A stretch of DNA of 7,803 bases from Microcaldota archaeon. GTDB taxonomy: Archaea; Micrarchaeota; Micrarchaeia; Micrarchaeales; Micrarchaeaceae. This document shows positions 1 to 5,465 of the stretch, one piece after another. The notes beneath the pieces were generated by a model. The model searched no databases and was not told the DNA's origin. It saw only the letters and a program-made list of their open reading frames with translations. The position numbers and the translations under genes were made by a program. Every line of letters begins with the position of its first letter. Within the stretch, counting starts at the first letter, position 1. The DNA is taken from assembly GCA_021819045.1 (NCBI GenBank), contig JAKASM010000011.1, positions 1-7,803 of the forward strand. Direction: 5' to 3'.

Positions 1-2
1 CA

Positions 3-293
3 AGCTATACTGCACCGTGGATATTCGGTGGCGGATTTAAGGTTTGGCTTGATGCTGGAGAAGAAGTCAGGGCCGAAAGGATGGCAAAGAGGGACAGGAT
101 CGGACTGGAAGAAGCAAAGAAGTATATAAAGTTGCGGGACACCGAAAACAAACGTTTATATAAAAAGCTGTACAATATAGAATTAGGAGCTGATAAATCG
201 CCTTTCAATATGGTAATAGATGCTGATTATATAGCACCGGCAGAAATTGCAGGTATGATAATAAAAAAGCTAAAGGTTATTGCATGGCATTGA
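3..293 (+). CDS. cmk: Cytidylate kinase, archaeal type (C-terminal part; 5' end outside window)
   Basis: The reading frame is open from the window's first full codon to TGA at 291-293, giving about 96 residues. Cytidylate kinase transfers phosphate from ATP to CMP or dCMP in the cytoplasm. Visible features are a WIFGGGFKVWLDAG strand, the EVRAERMAKRDRIG segment that matches the arginine-rich lid of archaeal Cmk, a KLRDTENKRLYKKLYNIEL helix where the family has a Tyr-rich 'YGIDI' stretch, and a terminal FNMVIDAD segment matching the family's 'YDLVIDT'. The N-terminal P-loop is not in the window. The ATG at 81 is internal and not a start. The gene overlaps rpl14e by 10 bases, and cmk next to rpl14e is a common archaeal arrangement. 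The family call is from recognised motifs; no key residue can be checked beyond this C-terminal half. Confidence 0.85.
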   Translation, partial: SYTAPWIFGGGFKVWLDAGEEVRAERMAKRDRIGLEEAKKYIKLRDTENKRLYKKLYNIELGADKSPFNMVIDADYIAPAEIAGMIIKKLKVIAWH

Positions 294-517
294 TAGAGAT
301 CGGCAGGGTATGCATAAAGAAATATGGGAGAGACGCTGGACGCCGCGCAGTTATAACTGCAGTAATGGAAAATGGATTCGTAAAGGTACTTACTGCTGAT
401 AGGAACAAGAAGGAAAGGCGCTGCAACACAAGGCATCTCGAGATTCTAAAAGAAGTCGTAGACATAAAGGACAAAGCGCAAGTGAACCGCGCGCTTGGAA
501 TGGCTGGCGCAGGCTAG
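284..517 (+). CDS. rpl14e: 50S ribosomal protein L14e (eL14)
   Basis: This 77-residue basic protein is a structural component of the large ribosomal subunit found in archaea and eukaryotes. It starts with ALIEIGRVCIKKYGRDAGRR, the typical KOW-like SH3 barrel opening of L14e, followed by a VITAVMENGFVKVLTADR strand pair and the conserved RRCNTRHLEIL segment. The length is at the short end of the archaeal range. The ATG at 284 lies inside the end of cmk (10-base overlap) and has an AAAGGT Shine-Dalgarno match at 272-277, six bases upstream, so translation is probably coupled to cmk. The stop TAG (515-517) is only two bases from the stop of mre11 on the other strand. Confidence 0.93.
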   Translation: MALIEIGRVCIKKYGRDAGRRAVITAVMENGFVKVLTADRNKKERRCNTRHLEILKEVVDIKDKAQVNRALGMAGAG

Positions 518-519
518 CC

Positions 520-1722
520 CTATTCTTTCAAAAGGGCCTCACCGGCTGACTTCAGCACTTTGTCTTTGCTTTCTTCGGATGATAGTATTGTGAATAGCTC
601 AGCCGGCTTGATTTTGCTTCTTATTTTCGCTTTCTTTAGTTTCTCTGAGAGTATGTGTATGCCTAATTCCTTTACGGGCATGCTATCAACTTTTCCTTCC
701 CGCAGCTCATCTACTATGGATTCCTGACCTTCAATAGAAAGCGATTGCGTATCGAATGCGATTACAGCGTCTTTTGCGTATTTTGCTGCAAGAGCTCTGA
801 TGCCTATGTCTGCTTTTTCAAATCCTGATTGGGCTTTGCCGGATATCTTTATTTTTATTATGGGCTTTGGCCCGCTTTTTGAGATTGTGCCGGATATAGC
901 GTTTTTGCACTCCTCAAGAAGCTTTTCTGCGCTCGCTCCGTTGGCAGATATTTCCTTTACAATGAAAGGCCGTGAATTTATCTTAACAAATTCATAGTTG
1001 CCATTATCTGTGTCAAATATGATGAATCCTTTATTGCCCTGCTCCTCTGACTTCAACTGCGTCAGGACTGTGCTGCCCGGTACTAGAAGTGGTTTTCCGT
1101 GGGCTTCGGCCTTAACCATGCTGTGTATGTGACCGCATACATAAAGGTCGAATCCCGCAGGAAGTTCTGAGTGTTTTATGAAAGAGCTGCTAAATGGCAG
1201 CATCTCATAGGTTGATTGATGGAACATAAAAATGTTGAATGCGCCGGCAGCTGGTTTTGGGCGTATTTCCTCTAGTTCCTGCTTTACCCTTTCTTCTGAT
1301 ACCCCCCCAAGGCCGAATATGCAGACCTTTTCGTTGCCTTTCGACAGGGTGGTTGTTGCTTCGCTTGTGTCTACAAGCAGACCTGCCAGAGAGAGCAGTT
1401 GGACTGCGTTATCTTTGCCTTTGGCTATTCTTTCATGCGTGCCGGGTATGGCGATTATCGGCTTGTTCGTGTATATTTTATTCTGCCCGGAATATGCGGT
1501 TACTTCTGCTTTAAAATTTTTAGACGACACTTCGCGAAAGAGTTTCATCGTCTGCGCAATTACATCGGGTTTTGGATAGCGTTTATCGAAAATGTCTCCG
1601 GGTATTAGTATCGCATCTGAGAGTTCGGCTGCCTTCTGTAGGGCCTCTTTCGCTTGGGAGAGCGCGTCTTCAGCAAACCTTTCGTAGCCAAGATGCATAT
1701 CCGATACTATTGCAATTCTCAT
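520..1722 (-). CDS. mre11: Mre11-like DNA double-strand break repair nuclease (calcineurin-like phosphoesterase)
   Basis: This 400-residue protein should be the manganese-dependent nuclease that, with Rad50, processes DNA ends. The phosphoesterase motifs appear in order: SDMHLGYERF (D8, H10), PGDIFD (D43), IPGTHER (H96), FMFHQS (H168) and CGHIHS (H198, H200). The spacing and the 'D-x-HLGY' opening fit Mre11/SbcD rather than a small phosphatase. About 190 residues follow the core, as expected for the capping domain and Rad50-contact tail. The usual GNH metal-binding Asn is Thr (T95). The start at 1722 puts the first motif at the very N terminus and overlaps the TGA of a small upstream ORF by four bases (ATGA), suggesting coupled translation. 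No rad50, herA or nurA neighbours are visible, although mre11 is often beside them in archaea. The phosphoesterase family is certain, the Mre11 role likely. Confidence 0.85.
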   Translation of the reverse strand: MRIAIVSDMHLGYERFAEDALSQAKEALQKAAELSDAILIPGDIFDKRYPKPDVIAQTMKLFREVSSKNFKAEVTAYSGQNKIYTNKPIIAIPGTHERIAKGKDNAVQLLSLAGLLVDTSEATTTLSKGNEKVCIFGLGGVSEERVKQELEEIRPKPAAGAFNIFMFHQSTYEMLPFSSSFIKHSELPAGFDLYVCGHIHSMVKAEAHGKPLLVPGSTVLTQLKSEEQGNKGFIIFDTDNGNYEFVKINSRPFIVKEISANGASAEKLLEECKNAISGTISKSGPKPIIKIKISGKAQSGFEKADIGIRALAAKYAKDAVIAFDTQSLSIEGQESIVDELREGKVDSMPVKELGIHILSEKLKKAKIRSKIKPAELFTILSSEESKDKVLKSAGEALLKE

Positions 1723-1820
1723 GGTTCTCGGCCCTTTGTTAGCGACATCCTTCCACCGCCAAAGCGCGTGGGTTTTCCCGCTATGAATTGATAAAACAGG
1801 GAATGCTTATCATGCGTCAT
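1719..1820 (-). CDS. Hypothetical small protein, 33 residues, between pfdB and mre11
   Basis: An uninterrupted 33-codon ORF starts at ATG 1820-1818, seven bases after the pfdB stop, and ends with TGA at 1721-1719, which overlaps the mre11 ATG as ATGA. It fills almost the whole apparent gap between the two genes, as expected of a real operon member. The peptide starts MTHDKHSLFYQFIAGK and ends TRFGGGRMSLTKGREP; the second half is basic and glycine-rich (RFGGGR), which could suit nucleic-acid binding, though that is only inference. There is no signal peptide or membrane segment. A GGT lies a few bases before the ATG, a weak ribosome-binding match. No family is recognised. The alternative is a noncoding leader: the same bases can form a short hairpin. 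Confidence 0.5.
   Translation of the reverse strand: MTHDKHSLFYQFIAGKPTRFGGGRMSLTKGREP
1753..1779 (-). other. Possible RNA hairpins in the pfdB-mre11 junction
   Basis: On the minus strand, 1771-1753 reads CCAC-g-CGC-TTTG-GCG-GTGG, a seven-pair GC-rich stem with one bulged G and a four-base loop. Just before it and sharing two bases, GGGAAAACCC (1779-1770) can form a three-pair stem. No T-run follows, so this is not an obvious terminator. It lies inside the small ORF and about 30 bases before the mre11 start, where it could affect mre11 translation. It may equally be a chance product of Gly/Arg/Pro codons. Confidence 0.25.
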
Positions 1821-1827
1821 GCTACCG

Positions 1828-2172
1828 CTATTTGGGTGCGCCTTCCTGCTTGAGCAATGCCTCTATCTCAGACCTGAGGCTCTTCTCCCTTTTTGCTACC
1901 TCTTCGTATTGCTTGTTTATTATAGAAAGGCGGAGCTCTATGGAGTCGCGCTTCTCCTTGATTGTTTTTGATGCCTCATCTTTTGAGGTTTCTATCATAA
2001 CTCCCCCAATAGTTGAGTATATCTTTCCGGTAGCCTTCTCTACCTCTTCAAGAGCTTCCTTGAGCTCCTCGTTCTGCTCGGTGAACTGCGCCTTTTGTAT
2101 AGCAAGGCCCTGCAGCTGATCCTGCAGCGTCTGGTACTCTGCAGTAAACTTCTCCAATTGCTCTTTAGTCAT
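1828..2172 (-). CDS. pfdB: Prefoldin subunit beta
   Basis: This 114-residue subunit is part of the hexameric alpha2-beta4 jellyfish-shaped chaperone that captures unfolded proteins in the cytoplasm and passes them to the thermosome. The sequence is almost all helix: an N-terminal coiled-coil arm (EQLEKFTAEYQTLQDQLQ), the central hairpin region EEVEKATGKIYSTIGGVMIE typical of beta-type prefoldins (the usual 'vYk.vG.vlv' position), then a C-terminal heptad arm ending SEIEALLKQEG. Length and architecture fit archaeal PfdB. No Shine-Dalgarno site precedes ATG 2172, but a TATA box lies about 30 bases upstream, so a leaderless or nearly leaderless mRNA is expected. It is followed by the small ORF and mre11 on the same strand. 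Confidence 0.92.
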   Translation of the reverse strand: MTKEQLEKFTAEYQTLQDQLQGLAIQKAQFTEQNEELKEALEEVEKATGKIYSTIGGVMIETSKDEASKTIKEKRDSIELRLSIINKQYEEVAKREKSLRSEIEALLKQEGAPK

Positions 2173-2200
2173 AGAAACACGATGGTATTGGTATTTTGAG

Positions 2201-2215
2201 ATTTTTATACTTTGC
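2201..2215 (-). promoter_or_regulatory. Archaeal promoter (BRE/TATA box) for pfdB
   Basis: On the minus strand the 43 bases between the nuoD stop and the pfdB ATG contain GCAAAGTATAAAAAT (2215-2201), a purine-rich BRE-like element followed by a TATA box. A start about 25 bases from the box centre would fall within roughly ten bases of the pfdB ATG, consistent with the absence of a ribosome-binding site. The segment begins immediately after the nuoD stop codon, with no terminator between, so read-through from nuo is also possible. Confidence 0.6.
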
Positions 2216-3310
2216 CTACCTGTCTATCTCAGCAAATATAAGGTCGAGGCTCCCTATTATAGAGAAAAGGTCTGCGAATCTGCCGCCTTCTGCAAGTTTT
2301 GGGAGAACAGCCAGATTTATGAATGCGGGAGATCTTAGCGAGATTCTATATGGTCTTTGCTTGTCAGGCACCAAGTATATAACTCCTTCGCCTCTTGGAA
2401 GCTCTTCGTGCATGACAATGTGGTCAGGTTTTGCAATTGGGCCTATAAGCCTTATCGGCATCCCTTTTGCATCTCCATCGGGCATGTCAACAAGCGCGCT
2501 GCGTATTATGTTTATGCTTTCCAGCATCTCCTGGTATCTAACCCGGTACCTATCGTATGAGTCGCCATTGCTTCCAATAGGCACCCTGAACTTAATCTTG
2601 CTGTATGCATAATACGGATGCGACACCCTTGCATCTTCTTCTACCCCTGAGCCTCGAAGTACCGGTCCTGAAACGCCGTAATTTATTGCGTCCTTCCTGC
2701 TCAGCACGCCAACTCCTTTTGTCCTTTCCATGAATACACTGTTTGCATCCAATACGTCTGGATATTCGCTTATCCTGCTCTCAAGATAGTCGCATAATGC
2801 ATATGCCCTGTCTTTAAAATCATCCGGAGGGTTCTTGTTGAAGCCCCCTAGCCTTAGATTTACATAAAACATCCTGCTTCCAGAGACATCTTCTAGCAAC
2901 TTCAATATCTCCGCCCTGTCGCGGAAGCACCACATGAATGCAGTAAATAGCTGGCCTATATCATTTACAAATGTGCCGAGCCACAAGAGGTGGCTGGCTA
3001 TTCTTTGGAATTCAAGCAGTATCACCCTTTCATACTGCGCAGGCTCCTTTACAGGTATCCCTAGAGCATGCTCTACCGCATTCACGTACAAATCGTCCCA
3101 GCTGAGCGGGGCTATATAGTCGAGTTTTTCTGTGTATGATGGGTTCTGCATGTACATCCTAGTCTCCATCAATTTTTCGACTCCTCTGTGGAGGAAGCCT
3201 ATATGCGGCTCCACTTTCTTTATTGTGTCGCCATCCACATCTACGACTAGCTTCAGCACTCCGTGTGTGCCAGGGTGTATCGGCCCCACATTTATCCTCA
3301 TTATGGACAT
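2216..3310 (-). CDS. nuoD: NADH-quinone oxidoreductase subunit D (49 kDa subunit)
   Basis: NuoD is the peripheral-arm subunit that, with NuoB, forms the quinone-reduction site of complex I. From ATG 3310 the protein has 364 residues. It shows VGPIHPGTHGVLKL (H12, H16), GFLHRGVEKLMETR, EKLDYIAPLS (Y65), FQRIASHLLWLG, GSRMFYVNLRLGG, the C-terminal EELPRGEGVIYLVPD and RPYRISLRSPAF, and the terminal IIGSLDLIFAEIDR, so it is complete. The second His of HPGTHG and the Tyr of LDY match residues known to hold the quinone head group. The frame opens further upstream (ATG 3340), but that lies inside nuoC; ATG 3310 is two bases after the nuoC stop with AAAAGG about eight bases upstream, and ATG 3301 is also possible. 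It is the last nuo gene here; no nuoH or nuoI follows. Confidence 0.95.
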   Translation of the reverse strand: MSIMRINVGPIHPGTHGVLKLVVDVDGDTIKKVEPHIGFLHRGVEKLMETRMYMQNPSYTEKLDYIAPLSWDDLYVNAVEHALGIPVKEPAQYERVILLEFQRIASHLLWLGTFVNDIGQLFTAFMWCFRDRAEILKLLEDVSGSRMFYVNLRLGGFNKNPPDDFKDRAYALCDYLESRISEYPDVLDANSVFMERTKGVGVLSRKDAINYGVSGPVLRGSGVEEDARVSHPYYAYSKIKFRVPIGSNGDSYDRYRVRYQEMLESINIIRSALVDMPDGDAKGMPIRLIGPIAKPDHIVMHEELPRGEGVIYLVPDKQRPYRISLRSPAFINLAVLPKLAEGGRFADLFSIIGSLDLIFAEIDR

Positions 3311-3312
3311 TA

Positions 3313-3690
3313 TTACAGCCTTTTGTAGTCTTTGCCCCATACGAAGCTTTTCCTAAGGGGGTAATCCGCGCCATTCCATAGTTCAAGGAGCAGCCTTTTA
3401 GTTTTCCTTCCATTTATCTTTATGCCGAACATCTCAGAAAGTTCGCGCTCGTACCAATCGGCTGCATTGAAAAGCTCTATCACTGTATCGAGTTCGAGCT
3501 TATCCGGTTTGAGCGTCGTCCTGACGATCTCGTCTTTCTTTGCTTCGATGTTATAGAGCAGGTAGATTACATCTATATGGTCATTGTAGTCTATCGCTGT
3601 TATTTTCTTGAGATAGTCAAACCCACTTTCCTTCATTAACCTGCAGGTTTTCACTAAGGCTTCTGGTTGCGTATCTATCAATCTTATCAC
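3313..3690 (-). CDS. nuoC: NADH-quinone oxidoreductase subunit C (30 kDa subunit)
   Basis: NuoC is a hydrophilic connecting-module subunit that packs against NuoB and NuoD and carries no cofactor. The 125-residue frame has SGFDYLKKITAIDY, an IDVIYLLYNI strand, the family hallmark ADWYERELSEMFGI (usual form ErE..DMFGi) and the tail RLLLELWNGADYPLRKSF. The start is uncertain. An in-frame TGA a few codons upstream limits it, and the first usual start codon is GTG 3690, which overlaps nuoB by 74 bases; GTG 3654 and ATG 3636 are alternatives. The residues before ATG 3636 (ALVKTCRLMKESGFDYL) resemble the normal first helix of NuoC, favouring a start upstream of 3636. The gene ends two bases before nuoD. 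Confidence 0.92.
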   Translation of the reverse strand: MIRLIDTQPEALVKTCRLMKESGFDYLKKITAIDYNDHIDVIYLLYNIEAKKDEIVRTTLKPDKLELDTVIELFNAADWYERELSEMFGIKINGRKTKRLLLELWNGADYPLRKSFVWGKDYKRL

Positions 3691-4252
3691 GTATTTTATC
3701 TTGAAGTTTCATAAGAGCGCCGAATAAGTTTTCTGGTTTTGGAGGGCATCCGGCGACATATATATCTACAGGCAAGACCTGGTCTATTCCTTGTATTATG
3801 TTGTAGCTCTCCCACCATGGTCCGCCAGAAGTGGCGCATTCTCCATATGCTATTACGTAATTGGGCTTTGACATCTGCTCATAAAGGCGCTTTACTTTAG
3901 GAACTATGGATTTCGTTACCCATCCTGCCACTATCATAACGTCGCACTGTCTTGGAGTCCCGCGAAAGAGCAGATAGCCTTTGCGCTCTGCATCTATACG
4001 CGCAGCTCCAAAGTCCATAAGCTCCATTGCGCAGCATGCAAGGCCGAATTGCAGAGGCCACAGCGAATTTGACCTCCCCCACTTCACGAAGCTTTTAAGT
4101 GTTAACTTAGTCAGGTCGCTCATTTTAGCGAACATGGCTGGCACGTATTCCTTCCTGTACTGTTTCAGCGACTCCTGAGTAAGGAAGGTCATTTCCTGCT
4201 CGGCGTTCATAAACTGCTCTTTAGTGTATGGGGGTTCCTTTTCTGCTTCCAT
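3617..4252 (-). CDS. nuoB: NADH-quinone oxidoreductase subunit B (PSST subunit, N2 cluster)
   Basis: NuoB binds the terminal [4Fe-4S] cluster N2 that gives electrons to quinone. From ATG 4252 it has 211 residues. The four cluster cysteines are visible: two in FGLACCAMELMDFG (C73, C74), one in YGECATSGGPW (C139) and one in VAGCPPKPE (C169). KWGRSNSLWPLQFG and GTPRQCDVMIVAG are also family segments. The N-terminal stretch before KWGRS is about 55 residues, longer than in many homologues, and about 40 residues follow the CPP motif, the last 25 overlapping nuoC. Alternative starts are GTG 4261 and ATG 4210; the last would remove the overlap with nuoA. All four ligands are intact, so a working subunit is expected. 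Confidence 0.95.
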   Translation of the reverse strand: MEAEKEPPYTKEQFMNAEQEMTFLTQESLKQYRKEYVPAMFAKMSDLTKLTLKSFVKWGRSNSLWPLQFGLACCAMELMDFGAARIDAERKGYLLFRGTPRQCDVMIVAGWVTKSIVPKVKRLYEQMSKPNYVIAYGECATSGGPWWESYNIIQGIDQVLPVDIYVAGCPPKPENLFGALMKLQDKIRDKIDRYATRSLSENLQVNEGKWV

Positions 4253-4622
4253 TATGACCACTTATCAAAACATAACCGAATAATGCAAATATGAGAGAGA
4301 TGGCAGCCATGCCGATCACAAGAATGCTGCTTAACTCTGAGATTACCCTTGATGCTGATGACCATAACAGTATTATTACAGCTATTATCTCTATTGGGAG
4401 AAATAGCATAAAAAATGGCATGTATTCGCTCATTATATCGCGATTCTTGCCTGATGTGGCCTCTGCACTTTCATACGGTGATTCCTTTACAGGATTTGAG
4501 GGGGAGTTATGCCTGAGCAGCTTGGCGCCTAAAAGCATTGAAAAAGGTACAAATATCGAAATAATAGAGAATATGAATAAAGCCAGATAATCGTACTGCA
4601 TTGCACTACCGTACTGCTTCAT
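4221..4622 (-). CDS. nuoA: NADH-quinone oxidoreductase subunit A
   Basis: NuoA is a small membrane subunit at the junction of the peripheral and membrane arms of complex I. The 133-residue protein has three predicted membrane helices (about residues 10-33, 66-90 and 97-121) and a loop with VKESPYESAEATSG that matches the family's conserved 'pYEsG' loop. In helix 2 the usual FDvE motif reads LPIE: the Glu (E78) is kept but the Asp position is Pro, and the following 'PW' is LW. ATG 4622 or ATG 4601 (MQYDYLALFIF) could be the start; an AT-rich box lies about 25 bases upstream of either. It overlaps nuoB by 32 bases, or 41 if nuoB begins at GTG 4261. The family call rests on topology, loop motif and position as first gene of the nuo cluster. 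Confidence 0.85.
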   Translation of the reverse strand: MKQYGSAMQYDYLALFIFSIISIFVPFSMLLGAKLLRHNSPSNPVKESPYESAEATSGKNRDIMSEYMPFFMLFLPIEIIAVIILLWSSASRVISELSSILVIGMAAISLIFALFGYVLISGHNGSRKGTPIH

Positions 4623-4636
4623 TTATTATATTTTAT
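4623..4636 (+). promoter_or_regulatory. Probable TATA box for dtdA and downstream genes
   Basis: TTATTATATTTTAT lies 38-51 bases upstream of the dtdA ATG. Transcription starting about 25 bases downstream would give a short leader of roughly 20 bases containing the AGAGGT ribosome-binding site at 4660-4665. The element sits in the same 51-base interval as the nuoA promoter on the other strand, so the two promoters are back to back and probably overlap. Confidence 0.4.
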
Positions 4637-4642
4637 CTGATG

Positions 4643-4651
4643 TTTTTATTT
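4643..4651 (-). promoter_or_regulatory. Probable TATA box for the nuoABCD operon
   Basis: On the minus strand AAATAAAAA (4651-4643) is centred about 25 bases before the nuoA ATG at 4622, the spacing expected for a leaderless archaeal transcript. A second AT-rich stretch (ATAAAATATAATAA, 4636-4623) is placed equally well for a start at ATG 4601. No Shine-Dalgarno site precedes ATG 4622, in keeping with leaderless translation. Confidence 0.4.
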
Positions 4652-4673
4652 GTTTGCAAGAAGAGGTATTTGA

Positions 4674-5465
4674 ATGCCTTTTATAGTATACTCAAAAAGC
4701 AATCAAACATCGAAAAATATAGCAGATGCCCTGATGAAAGAGCTGGATTTCGGGGCAGTCGGGGAAATAAACGGGCTGCAGCATTTGAAATCGGATTTGG
4801 CAGAAATGCTTGTTTTGGATGGAAGCATCCTTGACGCCAATTTTTTAGATTCTTATTTGGATACTGATGTGATAATCTTCCCATGTAGCCATAGGAGTGC
4901 AAAAGGGATTCCTTCATTTACTGTGCATGCCGAGGGAAATTGGTCCCGAGAGGCAAAATTAGGCGGTGAGCCGAAAAATCTCTCTACTGCAGCGCCAGAC
5001 TGGATGCTTTGCGCCTTGAAGCATCTCTTGAAGAACAATAGCACTGGGCTTCCGGTACTGTATGAAGCGACGCACCATGGGCCTCTGCTCAAAACCCCTT
5101 CCTTATTCATAGAAGTAGGCGGTACGGAACAGGCTATGCTGGATAAAGGATACGCTGCTATTGTAGCAAAATCCATAGCCGGAATGCTTGATTCTGAAAA
5201 AGATTTTGACTCTTGTATTTTTGGCGCTGGAAGCCTGCATTACCCTGAAAAGTTTACTCAGGCGGCACTGTCAAGGGGTTACGCATTTTCGCACATAATG
5301 CCGAAATACTATGCTTCTGAAACAGATATGATAAAAGAGGGCATAGAGAAGACGTCAATAGAGGTAGATAAAGCCGTAATAGAGTGGAAGGGTATAGGCG
5401 CAGCAGATAGGAATAAAATAATAGAGAAGCTGAATCTATTAGGTATAGATTATGAGAGAATCTAA
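4674..5465 (+). CDS. dtdA: D-aminoacyl-tRNA deacylase, archaeal type (DTD2/GEK1 family)
   Basis: DtdA hydrolyses D-amino acids wrongly attached to tRNA, recycling the tRNA and protecting translation; the family is found in archaea and plants. The 263-residue length is typical. Recognisable segments are the VIIFPCSHRSAKG region, FTVHAEGNW (residues 82-90), the family hallmark EATHHGP (131-137), FIEVGGTEQ (145-153) and the C-terminal GAGSLHYPEKFTQAALSRGYAFSHIMPKYY block. The family's usual SRHxS reads CSHRS here, so the Arg is replaced by Ser, and the usual 'GS' after FIEV is 'GG'. The ATG at 4674 has AGAGGT at 4660-4665. The gene is divergent from nuoA and overlaps the following surface-protein gene by 14 bases, so the two are probably cotranscribed although functionally unrelated. 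Confidence 0.92.
   Translation: MPFIVYSKSNQTSKNIADALMKELDFGAVGEINGLQHLKSDLAEMLVLDGSILDANFLDSYLDTDVIIFPCSHRSAKGIPSFTVHAEGNWSREAKLGGEPKNLSTAAPDWMLCALKHLLKNNSTGLPVLYEATHHGPLLKTPSLFIEVGGTEQAMLDKGYAAIVAKSIAGMLDSEKDFDSCIFGAGSLHYPEKFTQAALSRGYAFSHIMPKYYASETDMIKEGIEKTSIEVDKAVIEWKGIGAADRNKIIEKLNLLGIDYERI

Noticed and set aside
517..537. Bidirectional terminator between rpl14e and mre11
   Set aside because: The stem has only five pairs with an 11-base loop and no T-run on either strand.
1232..1579. Plus-strand 115-codon ORF
   Set aside because: It is antisense to the conserved phosphoesterase core of mre11, has no family-like motifs and no ribosome-binding context.
1723..1827. tRNA or C/D-box RNA in the pfdB-mre11 gap
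   Set aside because: No cloverleaf or T-arm signature was found, and there is no convincing C and D box pair; a small ORF explains the interval better.
2196..2612. Plus-strand 138-codon ORF
   Set aside because: It mirrors the conserved C-terminal half of nuoD, which fully explains the sequence.
3311..3340. Longer NuoD N terminus from ATG 3340
   Set aside because: It would add ten residues lying wholly within nuoC that do not resemble NuoD; ATG 3310 directly after the nuoC stop is the better start.
4601..4834. Plus-strand 77-codon ORF spanning the divergent promoter
   Set aside because: It runs through the promoter interval and out of frame into dtdA, whose homology is clear.
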